From the NCBI GenBank assembly GCA_035235625.1, contig CP141145.1, positions 34,204,668 to 34,268,667 of the forward strand: a stretch of 64,000 nucleotides of DNA, given 5' to 3'. Each line of letters begins with the position of its first letter. The first letter of the stretch is position 1. This DNA is from Saururus chinensis (Eukaryota > Streptophyta > Magnoliopsida > Piperales > Saururaceae). A program made the translations under genes and the position numbers. The notes beneath the pieces are model-generated. The model worked only from the letters and a program-made list of their open reading frames with translations. It had not been told where the DNA came from and ran no database searches. This document shows positions 1-12,050 of this stretch, piece after piece.

Positions 1-333
1 TGTTTGTGCCACGATCTCCTGTATTGGGTGAGATGAGAAGTTAGATGTTTATCTGGACTTTCGATTGGATTAGTCTGTGGACTGTTATGAGACTTGTACT
101 CAGGGATGCCCGGGAGAGTGATTTGTATTTAAAAGTCTATGATCATAGCAAAATTTATTCGTACGTGTGTTTTCGGGTAGCGCCTTAGGATATTTGATTT
201 GGCAGTACGATGTTTAACCGTATGATGTTTTAAATTATAAACAGGTTTTGATTTTATCGTTTTGACTCCGATTTATGGAAAAAAAAATTCTATGAGTTTT
301 AAGAAAAAGGGATGAAAAATCTCAGGCGTTACA
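1..333 (-). mobile_element. 5' end of a family A long LTR (runs off the window)
   Basis: The reverse complement of this stretch matches the first ~360 bases of the solo LTR at 9355-13907: both open with TGTAACGCC, and both contain the same segment about an aligned lattice of GTACGATG-type words and the phrase CACCCAATACAGGAGATCG. The LTR start (TG) lies at 333, so the element reads leftward out of the window. It shows that family A has at least two copies here. Whether this is a solo LTR or part of a full element cannot be seen. Confidence 0.85.
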
Positions 334-384
334 TGGCTCCCACTAAAAGGACCAAAGATCTCACTCTCTGCATAGCCCATGTCT

Positions 385-1375
385 AATATTTAAATCTATA
401 TCGTATATACGATAACACTATATGTTAATAAAATGTATTATTGATAATACGATATGTATTCTTTGAGCCGACAACCCATAATATGATATCATCTATATCG
501 CATATACGATAACACAATATTCGTCATACCTTGTTATCAATAGCATAATATTCTAATAATGCGTGTTATTGATAACACGATATGCCAAAATTGTGTGTTA
601 TTGATAATACAATATGTTACAATATCTTCTATATCGCATATACGATAATACGATATTCGCCAAAACGTGTTATTGATAGCACGATATTCATCATAGCGTG
701 TTATCGATAACACAATATGCCAACAATGCGTATTATTGATAATACAATATGCTATAATATCCTCTATATCACATATACTATAATACGATATTAGCCAAAA
801 CATGTTATCGATAATACGATATTCGCTATAGCGTATTATTAATAACATGATATTCGCCATAGTGTTATTTATAACACGATATGCCAATAAGACGTGTTAT
901 TTATTTTTCTCTATATTGCATATACTATAACATGATATTCGTCGTAGCGTGTTATCGATAACATGATATTCGTCATAGCGTGTTATCGATAACATGATAT
1001 TCATCATAACGTGTTATTTATAACATGATATGCATTCCAAAAATACGTGTTATTGATAATACAATATGTTATGATATCCTCTATATCGCATATACAATAT
1101 TCGCCAAAGCGTATTATTAATAACACGATATTTACTATAGCGTATTATCAATAAGACGATATTCGCACATAGCATATAATTGATAACTCTATATTTGCCA
1201 GAACGTGTTATTGATAACATGATATGCTAACAATACTTATTATTGATAATATAATATATCACATATACTATAATACGATATTCGTCATAGCATGTTATCG
1301 ATAATACAATATTCATGATAGCATGTTAATGATAATATGATATTCGCCAATATTTGTTATTAATACAATTGTTCA
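385..1375. repeat. Palindromic minisatellite, about 1 kb
   Basis: About thirty imperfect copies of a self-complementary core, GTTATYGATAAC, each followed by ACGATATTCG/TGCCA spacers, recur every ~28-36 bases. A second phrase, CTATATCGCATATACGATA, recurs near 392, 493, 630, 762, 911, 1081 and 1255, giving a coarser period of about 100-170 bases. Single units can fold into hairpins. The apparent reading frame through 537-887 on the minus strand is only the repeat translated and is not a gene. Confidence 0.85.
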
Positions 1376-2396
1376 TCAAGTCAGCGATTAAAACCTCTAG
1401 GATCCTATTCTAGAGTATATAGCATTGTTCTCCCTAGATAATCCCTCAAGATTTATTTTTTGGAATTACAATATCATCTTGATCTCCTTTGTAGGGATAA
1501 ATAATTTATGTAATTAGAAATGTTTGGACAAAATCATAGAAGAACGATCGCGGATGAAGTGAGGGAGGCCGACAATCACTGAATAGAAATCAAAATTTGT
1601 TGATGGTAAAAACCACTGGGAGAAAATCACAAATTGTCACTGGGCTCCAATCTCTTTTTTGTTTATGCACTGTCATAACTGGTTTACACGATTTTATACC
1701 CTAACCCTTATTGTAAGGGTATTTGGTCCAATTTTTTTTAAATATCGTGTAAACCCAGGTTCCATGTAATATTTTTTATGAAATAAAAAAATATAAAATA
1801 TTTGTATCTTAAGCCCGGTAATATGGAAAAAACTCTTTATTTATAGTGTTTTTTTTCCTTCATTTGGTTTGGGTCGATGCAGGTTTGGATCGGTTCATTT
1901 GCAGCTGCGCTGTTAAGTCTTAGTCAGTAAAGCATGTGGTTTGTTGTCTGTTCTTTGGAGGACGGAAAAAAGGGTTTTGAATTTCTGAATCTCACCTATT
2001 GTTTTGCGTTTAATGCTTTTCACGGGGATGTAATAAGCGTGTTGAGAAAATTTCATAGTTCGCCTCATTTACTTTTCTGTCTGTTTTTGTTTTTATGCGG
2101 TTTGAGGTAATCTCGGTATTTATGAGTATGAGCTCCATGATTTTGAATGCATTGTGTGCCTCGAATTGTATTAGTTATTCATTTTCTGGAATTTTGTTAT
2201 AGGTAGTGGTTTGACTTCTGTTTGAACTCTTTATTAATAAAGATGTTTTGTTTAAAACGTATGCAAGATAACAGGAGGGCGACAGAAATTTATGTTCTAA
2301 GAACAATTTGCTTTACTTGTCTTATGCTACCAATATGGCTCCCAGGCATATAGATTCATTTACTGTTTTGCCTTTTTTTTTTCCTGGATGCTGCAG
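1376..2396 (+). other. Probable intron upstream of the VAMP exons
   Basis: No reading frame or VAMP first exon is visible here. The sequence is T-rich toward its end and closes with a pyrimidine tract and a TGCAG acceptor at 2391-2396, so at least the last few hundred bases look like an intron on the plus strand. The exon encoding the N-terminal longin half would have to lie to the left of the repeat and LTR, outside the window, or be lost. Confidence 0.5.
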
Positions 2397-3423
2397 TCTA
2401 CTGTGTCGTTGCAGTCGAGTCAGTTGGTAGGCTGGTTCCCATTGCTTTCCTGGAGAGGATCAAGGATGACTTCAACCAGCGATACACTGATGGAAAAGCT
2501 GCAACTGCTGCTGCTAACAGCCTTAACAAAGAGTTTGGGTAACTCTCTTAATGAAGGATAGTGAAGCCATGGAATGTTTTTTAGTTTGTTTCATTTCTGA
2601 AATTTGTGATATTTTTTCTTGTTATTTCAGGCCCAAGTTAAAAGAGCACATGCAGTATTGCATCGATCATCCCGAGGAGATTAGCAATCTTGCAAAAGTG
2701 AAGGCTCAGGTTTCTGAAATTGAAGGGGTGATGATGGAAAAGATAGAGAAGGTTTGTGACCGATATCAATCAATAAGTTCAACATAACCTGTTGTGTAAT
2801 CATGAATTTGTTGATTCTATATTGTACCGCTCTGCATCTGTTTAGCATACAGGGAATTTAGTCTTATTAGTAGTTGAATGAAATTAATGTAATCCTTATC
2901 TTTTCGCAGGTTCTTGGAGAGAAAATTGAGCTTCTGGTGGTGGGCAAGACAGAGACTCGTCGCTTACAGGTTGGTAGCTTGCCACTGGTTTCAATATAAC
3001 CTAAAAACTGCATTTTGAATAAATCTGTTGTAGTTGTTTTTTTGGTTGGGTTGGTTAGATACCCCTGTAATGAATCTGATCGGACGTGAATCTTTTTTTT
3101 TTCACTTTGCTTAATTTTTCCTTCGAAAGTAAAAGGAATGCATCATACCTCGTTTGAAAACCCATAACTAACGTCTTTTATTTGCGCAGCCGTATATGTT
3201 ATTATACTAGTTTGTCGGCTCTAAGTTGTTTCTTATGGTGGTGTTTAAATTATGGAGCTTGTTATGATACTTTCAGCCGCAAGATTTCCGGACACAAGAT
3301 ACTGGAATTAGTAGAAAGATGTGGTTTCAGAACATGAAAATAAAGCTGATGGTGCTGGGCATCAACATTGCTTTGATCCTTCTCATAATCTTATCTGTTT
3401 ACCGGCATTTTAAGAGTCTATGA
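2397..3423 (+). CDS. VAMP72-type longin R-SNARE, 3' exons; zero-layer arginine missing
   Basis: Four exons, 2397-2538, 2631-2751, 2910-2969 and 3277-3423, splice in frame without a stop through GT-AG introns. They encode the second half of the longin domain ([32 protein letters not shown]), the start of the SNARE motif ([25 protein letters not shown]), and a C-terminal membrane anchor ([18 protein letters not shown]) ending in RHFKSL. This matches plant VAMP721/722/726 proteins of secretory vesicles. In those proteins the third exon reads [12 protein letters not shown]. Here it reads [13 protein letters not shown]: six bases are missing between 2915 and 2916, removing Asp-Arg, and three bases are added later. 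The lost Arg is the zero-layer residue that defines an R-SNARE. The first longin exon is not in view. It may be a recent pseudogene or a divergent paralogue; the identity of the family is certain, function is not. Confidence 0.85.
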
Positions 3424-3656
3424 GGAGCCCCCGCAGCCTTTTTTGACAGCTTTTCATTGTATATATTTTGGTCAGAGTCGTGCTAATTTCTTTTTCTTTA
3501 TGTTCTTGATGTTCCCACTCTGAATATCACTTCATTTCCTTTTACCTTTTCGCTTGTACGCGGCTTGAGGTGGAAACGATTTGGTTTGCATGATATTGTG
3601 TATGTAGATATTAAATGAATTCTCGGGTCATTTTTATGAGAGTTGTATATATTAAA

Positions 3657-3841
3657 CTCCCTCTATCCTATATTAATAATTATATTTAGAAAAATAATAA
3701 TTTATATTAAATACTGATAAAGAAAAATAAGCTTATAAAACTTTTTTGTAAGTACTTAATTACTTATATTTAACAAATTAAAATTATTAATATGAAATAA
3801 TTTTTTCTGTCAAATAAAACTTTTAATTTAGGAAGGAGGGA
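3657..3841. mobile_element. Stowaway-like MITE
   Basis: It opens CTCCCTCTATCCTATATTAA and closes with the near reverse complement, TTAATTTAGGAAGGAGGG. The interior is AT-rich and non-coding and the length is about 185 bp. These ends fit the Tc1/mariner-type Stowaway group. It lies just past the VAMP 3' untranslated region. Confidence 0.7.
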
Positions 3842-4295
3842 ATAGAAAATAGAGTTGAGCCAAGCCTCAATGAAGCATTACTGACATTCTTTTTTTTTTG
3901 TAATACCAATATGTCACCACCCTCTTCAACAATGGCGCACATGTTACTTGGCTCCTTGCCTCCTAGCTCATGTACTTTTTGTCACTTCACTATTTCGTAG
4001 GAAGATTAGGAGAAAGTACTTCAATAAATGGTTCAAGTTTAAGATACAAAACATTACTAATTAGACCATTTGCACATAGTATCCGTGTTTCCCACCCGCC
4101 CAAGAATGGAAATTTTTCGTTGTAATCTACATAATCAGGCTCGCTACTATTGTATACTAGTTGTTGTTATAATCTACTATGGTAGGTTTTGAGTTCCCAT
4201 CCTTGTAGGCGCTCCAGATGGCGCATGTCTTTGATTTCCAGTTCTTCCATTTAGATCTGTTTTTCTTACGGCTAAATTGTGAGAACTGTTTTATA

Positions 4296-4400
4296 CTCTC
4301 TTGGTCACAAAAAAAAGTGTTCTATTTAGGTTTTTAAAATAAATTTAATTTAATTTATTTTAAAAAATTAAATTAAATACTTATTATGAGACAAAGGGAG
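4296..4400. mobile_element. Short Stowaway-like MITE with TA duplication
   Basis: About 105 bp, flanked by TA on each side (4294-4295 and 4401-4402). Ends CTCTTGGTCACA and, inverted, CTCCCTTTGTCTCA; the interior is a near-palindrome of AAATTTAATTTAATTTA type. Confidence 0.65.
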
Positions 4401-5034
4401 TATATTTTTTTGAAGTAATATATTTGTCAATGACAAAAAAATAGAGATTATAGGAATTTTTGTGTGTAAATAGTCCGTACACCTTAATCAAAACAAAATA
4501 ATGATAACATTATATGCAATTTGGACAACAAACTCATCGCCCTTGAAGTGGCAGGGCACCTTGTGGACTATGTGAGGCCCATTTTCATTCTCTAGTAGAA
4601 ATACATTGGATAAAAACATACCACCTTATATATGTATAAATTTTGTGTTAGTTATTAATACCCTAAAAGAGAAATACCCCATTGTAGTAATTAAGGACGG
4701 AGCTAGGAAAAGACCACTAGGGGACCAAGGGGGGCGAGGGTTACCTTGTTGCACCAATTAGAAAAAAGTATTGGTGTTTCATGTCCCACAATAGGAATTT
4801 TCAGAGGGCGCAACTCCGTCCCTGGTAGTAATGCCTCAAATTTCTTGTTTATCCCTTTCCCTTCTTGATTTCTAATTTGAGTTATCCGAGGATGCACTCC
4901 TTTCACTACAACATTAAAATGATTAGTCAAACATAGTAAGAAAACTCCCACATATACATGGAAACAAACAAACACTCTTGTAGACCAGTTAATAAACTTT
5001 GTTCTTGACTCCTTATATTGATGGTTCATAATTA

Positions 5035-5985
5035 AAGGTGTCAAAGGGCCGGGCCCATAGAAGGCCCGCATGAGGGCTGGGCCAGGCCAACCATGAATTC
5101 TATTTTTTTAAATATAAAGTAACAAAAATTTAATTTAATTTATAAATGTACAAAAAAATAATCTTAAGAAGGCGAAAATTGCATTACTATAGTATGAGTA
5201 TATCCTAACTAGGTTAACACCTATTCATTTATCTATCATATACAATTCAACATTAAAACACCTCTATAAAATTACAAATATATTCTAACTAATATAAAAA
5301 AATATTTAAACTTTCTAAGAAATTAAAATTTCATTAAAGTCTTATTGTAGCTCATCTTCTGAATTTGGAGGTTATTCTCTCTTTTGCACTTAGTCACGTC
5401 ATTGGATCTAAGCGACTTTTCTAATCATCAAGTACCTTATTTCTTGCAGTAAAAGAAAACTCTGAAGCTACTATAGATATTGAAAGAGTTAGTAAATTAT
5501 GTGCTAAGGCGACAAGCACAGTATAATTTTTTCATGTGTTCGCCACCAAACTAAAAAGTCAAAGTTAATTATTTCTTTTGGGGTTAAAATAATCATAAAA
5601 TTATTTTGTAAATACATAATTAATTTATTATTCGATGTAATGCTAGTATACTTTTGTTTATTTCTACTAAGTAATAACCAAGAAGGATTATTTTTATTTA
5701 TAGAAGGAGTTGGAGCAATTGACCTTCTACTACCATACATAGTTTCATATGTATCATATAAAGAATATAAAACATTTTTAACTTCTTCAAGATATGTATT
5801 AGAATCTAAACCCATATTAATATATATACTATCTACTAATATTTGTACACCACTTAACTTAATCCTAGGGTCCATAATTGCACCTAAAATAGAAATCAAT
5901 GGAAGTTCTTTCCGCTATTTTTTATGTGTTATTTCTATTTGCTCCACAATCATATTAAATACATCATTATTCTTATATTTTTTTT
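5035..5985 (-). pseudogene. Dead hAT transposase, C-terminal part
   Basis: On the minus strand the peptide from 5899 carries ILGAIMDPRIKL and a stretch like the end of the hAT RNase-H-like domain, then DFLVWWRTH. A frameshift near 5510 moves to another frame that continues LLTLSISIVASEFSF and NKVLDD, the hAT C-terminal dimerisation motif, followed by a stop. The N-terminal part is absent. The left edge near 5035 (AGGTGTCAAAGGGCCGGGC) looks like a hAT terminal sequence. Frameshift, stop and truncation mean it is inactive. No second terminus or 8-bp duplication was found. Confidence 0.75.
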
Positions 5986-6243
5986 TACGATGAATCCAAC
6001 ATAAGTTAAGTATAAGAACCGTTGATATTTAAGATCGATGACATACACACTAGTTCATATTAGCATAAATGATAATGATACTAATGTGTGTTTGTGTGTA
6101 CACTGCCTATCTCGTGGATGAATGATTCTCATGCGCAGTTTACATCGGGCTCATTGTGAGAAGAGAGCATAAGAAACTCTTCTTGCGAAGTAAGAAGGTT
6201 TTCTTAATTTGGAGTAGAAAATTATGTTTGGATGCATATAGCT

Positions 6244-6373
6244 TGACTAGGCTCCTTGACCAAAGCCCCATGACCAACTAATATGGGGCTCTAAACATGG
6301 TACATAATAGCTTGCTATATATGCACAACTACTATCTTATGTACCATGTTTAGAGCCCTATTTAGGCTAGTCA
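6244..6373. mobile_element. Hairpin MITE, copy 1
   Basis: Ends TGACTAGGCTCC and, inverted, TGACTAGCCTAAATAGGGCT. Inner arms GGGCTCTAAACATGGTACAT and its complement pair around a loop near 6320. The partner block at 29.7-31.1 kb lacks it, so it inserted after the inverted duplication. A relative lies at 41994-42166. Confidence 0.65.
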
Positions 6374-6424
6374 CGGGTTTCATTGATGTTTTAGACATAT
6401 AATATCAAGTTACGTCCCCATTGT

Positions 6425-7535
6425 TAGGGGTGTAAACAGACTGTATTTGTCTGTTGTCTGTCCACAACTATGTATGTCTGCATTGAAAACTGATAATTAT
6501 GAATTGTCAACGCGGACACGGATGTGGACACAGCCTATTCGTGTCTGCGGCTATCCGTGTCCATTAATATATATAGTTTTATAACAGGCTGCCCTAATGC
6601 CCGTTACTAAGTCTTCTGGCTCCGGCGATTGGGAGTGAGACAATGAGTTTTCTCTTTTGGTTGCGGCTCTAGACTGCATCCACCATGGCCCATCGGCTTC
6701 CTCTACCACGCCATCTGGCCCATCTCCGATGTCCCTTACCTTTCCTGTTGGCTTCCTTTGTCATCCCGTTCATTCCCCTAATCCCCCAACCATAACCTCC
6801 CGGCTCCCACGGTTTCCAATGGCTTCCTCCGATATCCCTTGTCCTAATTCCAATTTCAGGTTTGCTTGATTAATTTCGGGCAACAGCGTCCTTCTGCTCC
6901 AGATGATTTCCAATGGCATCCTCCAGCTCAGACAAAGGTTTTAACTTTCTCTCTGTTTCTATACATTATACGTTTCTATGATTTTCTTGCTGCATTTTTT
7001 TATGTGGATCTTGAAGAGCTTGGTAGAAATGTATTTCTTTATCAACTTTGGTTGGATTTTCATTGATTTATGGGTATGTTTTTTATTTCGTGTTTGTAGG
7101 TTGTAGGCAATTTGTGTAGTTGATTTATTTGAATCTAAACTACTCGATTTGGTGTTTGTAGGTTGTAGGCAATTCATATATATTCAATTTTGGTTTGTTT
7201 TGGGTTGTTCTCTCTGTGTGGATTGTTTTAGTGTTTTAAAGAGATTGGTTTATCTCTGTGTGCTGTTTTAGTGTTTTTTTGTTTGTTTGTGTTTTTCCAT
7301 GTGGATGGTGTGTCCTCGTCCCAAATCCTTACATTGTTTTCGACTGTTAGTGTTTTTCTCTTCTTCAGATTGATAATATTTTTTTACGGCAAGGTGTAAT
7401 TGTTCGTGTTTGTCCGCAGCCGTGCGGACTAAAACGGATGAACAGTTCTTATGTTCGTCATGGACAAAGGACAACCAGACAACATATATAAGTAAAAACT
7501 GCATCCGTCCATTTACACCGGGGCAGTAGTAAGCC
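6425..7535 (+). mobile_element. hAT-type non-autonomous element (left copy)
   Basis: Starts TAGGGGTGTAAACAGAC after CCCATTGT (6417-6424). The far end near 7525 reads GTCCATTTACACC, an inverted relative of the start. Inside are a GC-rich stretch at 6600-6870 and a partial direct repeat, TTTGTAGGTTGTAGGCAATT, at about 7094 and 7158. The inverted copy is at 29855-30797. No transposase is encoded. Confidence 0.55.
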
Positions 7536-7540
7536 CCGAC

Positions 7541-7690
7541 TAGGGGTGGAAATGGTCTTCGGTCGACCATGTTTGAGTCTGCGCCCGTGATGTCCATACC
7601 CAATTGGCTGTGACCGAATTGACTGAATATTTCGGTCTTTGTCATGGTCAAAATAATCGATCGACTGTTAAACCGTAGTCCCAAACCCTC
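7541..7690. mobile_element. Short hAT-type MITE, family D, copy 1
   Basis: Begins TAGGGGTGGAAATGGTC and is rich in GGTCGACC and GGTCAAAATAAT. Copies of the same ~150-bp sequence lie at about 29690-29850 and 40047-40205, and a more distant one at 35525-35645. No coding content. Confidence 0.6.
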
Positions 7691-10009
7691 TACAGTCTAC
7701 CCCAAATTTTAACTAGAGCAGTATGTTTACTCTGGACATCTATGTAGTGAGAGAGTCCAAATTAACTAGAGCACGTGGTAGCCGGTGCACAAAGGTATAC
7801 CACTCTAGATTCTCAGGGTCCAGGTTTGACTGTCTCAATAAATAAATCTCAACCACATTAACAATTCAAATTGACTCAACCCGGTGAGTATCCATGTTCC
7901 ACATACGAACTCAAATCGAAATCATGTCCTTTAGGACCAACCAAATTCCGATTAAGCCAACGAACGATTAATCTGGCACGCAATCTCACATCATTGCATA
8001 CAATTGATCAATCACGGCAAATCATAGATAAAACTCTCTTTCATGAAATTCATTCATGATGCATACATGAACATTCTATACATGAATTCCAATACATGGA
8101 ATGTGTTCCCATCATTCCCCTTATGCATCATAATTGAATAATAAATAACCATGATTTCATAGTAAATTCCCTACACGTGCGTGTTCATGCATTTCCTAAG
8201 CACATGACCAATGCTTTGATATAAGCTCATGAGGCAATACACACATGCTTACACACATTGAAATCATGATTACCAACTGAAATCTAGGGTGAAATCTATC
8301 ATAAACCATAAATTTGTTCAAGTAAAATCAAGTGCTAAACTCCTACAAGCATGATTATTCTACACATGAAGCTATAACATAATAAGATCATCCACCCACA
8401 ATTCATTTTCATCATATGATGGCATATCTTATCATTTACCATATAATATCCCTGTTGGATTAATGCTCCAATCATAAGAATTTCATTATCCATAGATTCA
8501 AGATAATTCAATGTTAACATGTATAACTATCAATGTATAATTCTACATAACAAGTACTTAAACATACTTCATAAATCTCCATCACAAATTCTACACCCTT
8601 CTAGTAGCTTGATTCCAGTATAAAACATTCCCCATAAACATTGAAAGCATCAATTTGGCGGAAAATATTGAAATAAGCATAAAAACCAAATAAGGCAAAA
8701 ACTGTTGTGTGGCCAATTGATTGGCTTGGCAGGATGTTCGAACATCCTGATCGATCAGTCTGTTGGCCCGATTGATCGCCAACAAGCAGTTTGAGCATTC
8801 TTCTTCCTTTCAAAATTGAAAACCGAAACATCATTGTTGAACTATAAAGCCTTCATCCCAAGCTTCATACACCACCAAAATTCAACCAAACATTCCAGAA
8901 AGCTAATTGAACCCATTCTAAGGTAAAACCTTAAGAAATCAAGGTAAGAGATTTACATTTAATAAATCTACCATTAAAGCCCAAATCAAGAAAACCTAAT
9001 CAAATAAAACCCATAAAAATCGAGATTTTTACCACAAGGCTGGGATTTAAAAACCTATTACCGCTTCACTTGATTTGAGTCGGATTTACACTTCAATCAC
9101 CTCTGAAACCTTCCAAAAGTAAGATTTTTATGTTAAAACATACTTAAGCTCGATTTAGATTTGAAAATCATAAAACAAATCCTAGATCTAGAGCTTAGGA
9201 GACATAGAATCGAATTTGTGAAGGTTAGGGTTTGAGGTAGAGGAGTAAAACAATGGTTTAATGCTTTAAAAATGGATTAAATCGATTGAGGAAGATAAAA
9301 TTAAGAAGATTTAAATAAAAACCATAATGATTAAGCATTGATTAAGGAAAATATTGTAACGCCCGAGATTTTTCACACATTTTCCTTAAAATTCACGAAA
9401 TTTTTTTTCAATATAACGTCTGTAAATCGGAGGAAAAATGACGAAACCAAAACCTGATAAAACAGTTTATAATTTAAAACATTAAACATCCACATACGGT
9501 CAATCATCGTACTGCCAAAGCAAATATCATCAGGCGCTACTCGAAAACACACATACGAATAAATTTGCTATGATCATAAACTTTTAAATACAAATCACTC
9601 TCCCAGGCATCCCTGAGTACAAGTCCCATAACAGTCCACTGACTGATCCAAATGAAAGTCCAGAATAAACATCTTATGTTCTCATCTCACCCAATACAGG
9701 AGATCGTGGCACAAATAAACTCGCAGAGAGTCAAGCAGATACCTGAGTCAACGGGAATCAATCCACCGTTGAAACGAGCGTCCATCACCAGGAGCTCTCC
9801 GCACAACCTGCAAAACCTCCCGTACAACGGGGCTAAAAATAGTAGGGTGAGTATTTTCATACTCAGTAGGAAAATACCCAGTAGGGGAAATCCCAAACGG
9901 TGAACTCCAAGTTCAAAAATGCATGCATCATGCAACTCAAACATGAAGCAGTCAACATAATATAATCATATCGTGCACATACGCATACGATCATACTAAA
10001 TGCACTATC

Positions 10010-10515
10010 GTGCCAAAGACATACCAAATGCACCACCGTGCCAAAATCATATCAAGGCATCATCGTGCCAGAATCATACCGAAGGCACCATCGTGCCAGA
10101 ATCATACCAAAGGCACCATCGTGCCAAAATCATACTATCCAAACAACTTACACAAACACCCTTATCCAGGGTCATACAAACTTACACAAATACCCTTATC
10201 CAGGGTCACACAAACTTACTCATACCACCATACGTATATGCATACAACATACGCATACTTGTACGACCTTATTCGTACAATCGTATGCTCACTCATACAA
10301 CTTACACATACATGTACGACCTTACTCGTACAATCAGACTCGTACGACCTTACTCGTACAGTCTGCACAAAATCATACTTACTGTCTTACTCAGAACCAT
10401 ATTCTCACAATCATACTCATACGCTTACAGTCTTACTCATACTCATACGCTTACAGTCTTGCTCATACACATACAGTCGTACTCACACTCATACAGTCGT
10501 ACTCATAATCGTACA
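10010..10515. repeat. Short tandem repeats inside LTR A
   Basis: Three consecutive arrays: a ~29-base unit with GGCACCATCGTGCCAGAATC (10010-10135), a ~34-base unit with ACCCTTATCCAGGGTCA (10150-10215), and ~23-base CATACGCTTACAGTCTTACT units (10385-10510). The first two units are themselves partly self-complementary. Confidence 0.8.
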
Positions 10516-10879
10516 CATATCAACGACCACTGAAGCTCATTACAACTAATAAGCTCCAGCGTCGAAATGGAAAAGAATGCCACTGGGGCAACACCTTAAC
10601 CTCCGGGGAGTGACTAGACGCCATGGACTTTTCCGAAGGTAAGGCACACCAATGCTCATGGGGCACTGGATCAAACAGGTAAGAGTAGATCCATGATACT
10701 ACTTACCTGAGCGCGCAAACATAAACACCCACACATAAGGGGTCATACAGTTGCCCACCATAATGGGTCTTATAGTGCCATAGAATCGCCCACCATAATG
10801 GGTCTTATAGTGCCATTGCCACTCTTGGGCAGAAAACATACAGTGCCACTTGGGCAGAAACGTACAGTGCCACTCTTGG

Positions 10880-11130
10880 GCGAAAACATACAACGCTCTC
10901 AACAGAGCATCAGACGTCTGGGCTTCATACAGCACGCAGACAAAGTCAGAAACATACGTCGCTCTCAACAGAGCATCAGACGTCTGGGCTTCATACAACA
11001 CCCAGACAAACTCAGAAACATACATCGCTCTCAACAGAGCATCAAACGTCTGGGCTTATACAGCACGCAGACCAAATCAAAACGACGTCGCTCTCAGCAG
11101 AGCATCAGACGTCCGGTGCTCTACATAGCA
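10880..11130. repeat. Tandem array of four ~62-66-base units inside LTR A
   Basis: Each unit contains GCTCTCAACAGAGCATCAGA, then CGTCTGGGCTT, a CATACA run and a GCACGCAGACAA tail. The GCTCTCAACAGAGC part can form a six-base-pair hairpin in every unit. Copy-to-copy differences are a few bases, so the array is fairly young relative to the element. Confidence 0.8.
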
Positions 11131-11854
11131 CACAGACAACATCCCGCAGGATAAACACCATGGCAAGACATGATAAACGCTCGGCCAACTCATCAGTGGC
11201 CAGCTCAAACACGGAACTTAATCCGTCGAACCCTCAGGTCTCAAACTCACAACGCTATCATTAGCTGTGCTTATAATTCAAGTTTGAATTAAGTACATTA
11301 TGCGGTACAATTATGCTACACAACTCACAGTCCTCGACTGGTCAAACCGAAGCTGAGCCCGATCCGAAACCCAAGTTCGTTAGGGCAGCAGACTTCACTT
11401 ACCCGTCCACATCATGGACAAAACTCATCGTACACCAAACCCTTATAGTCTTACACACTTCGCCATCTATCTTATGGCCAAAACCTCTTACACTGACATC
11501 CTCAAATAACGCTCCTCAGAGCCAACCCAGTTGTCGCCCTCTTACTTATATCTCACTTATTATACTTACTTTTCACTTCATAATATGTACGTTATGCTTG
11601 TACAATTATGAACACTCTTACTGTCTGACAATCGCCCAACATACAATCCACCCCAAACTGATCCATTCTAATCCTTGTCTGTCATACTCATATCCTCTGT
11701 CATACGCTTACACAACTGTATCCAAATCCAGACAAAGCTTCTGTCACCTCTTACTGTCCATCGCCCATACTTCTGCCCACATAGTCATCATACATACGTA
11801 TGTCTCACACATACGTAAAACATACACATACGGCCATACCTACATAACATACAA

Positions 11855-12050
11855 ACATGCACGCTAGCCATCACTAGCACATGCATACATCAAACGTACA
11901 CGCTAGTCATCTCTAGCACATGCACACACACATTCATACATACCTCAAACATGCACGCTAGCCATCACTAGCACGTGCATAACCCATACATAGCATACTG
12001 ACATATTTGCTAGCCATCGCCAGCGCATACATAATCCACATCCATAAAAC
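11855..12050. repeat. CATGCACGCTAGCCATC tandem repeats inside LTR A
   Basis: Four loosely spaced copies of CACGCTAGCCATCACTAGCA alternate with CATACAT-rich spacers. The GCTAG...CTAGC core is self-complementary. Confidence 0.65.

Larger units (their letters stand above)
5985..7712. repeat. Left copy of a 1.7-kb inverted block (partner 29666-31095)
   Basis: Read forward, this block matches the reverse complement of 29666-31095 along nearly its whole length: an outer part with TTGATATTTAAGAT and CGGGCTCATTGT, the hAT-type end TAGGGGTGTAAAC at 6425, the middle with ACAGGCTGCCCTAATGC, and a short element at 7541-7690. Identity stops near 7712, where a family B LTR begins abruptly without its own 5' end, so 7712 is a rearrangement breakpoint. 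The block holds no convincing gene; the reading frame at 6657-6869 is proline/serine-rich and unrecognised. Confidence 0.75.

Noticed and set aside
385..1375. Regularly spaced palindromic repeats resembling a CRISPR array
   Set aside because: Repeats are degenerate, spacers are themselves related, and the context is plant nuclear DNA.
5640..5993. A membrane-like plus-strand protein
   Set aside because: It is antisense to the hAT transposase remnant.
10000..10549. Three overlapping long frames rich in Tyr/Ser/His/Thr
   Set aside because: They are translations of short tandem repeats inside LTR A in all three frames.
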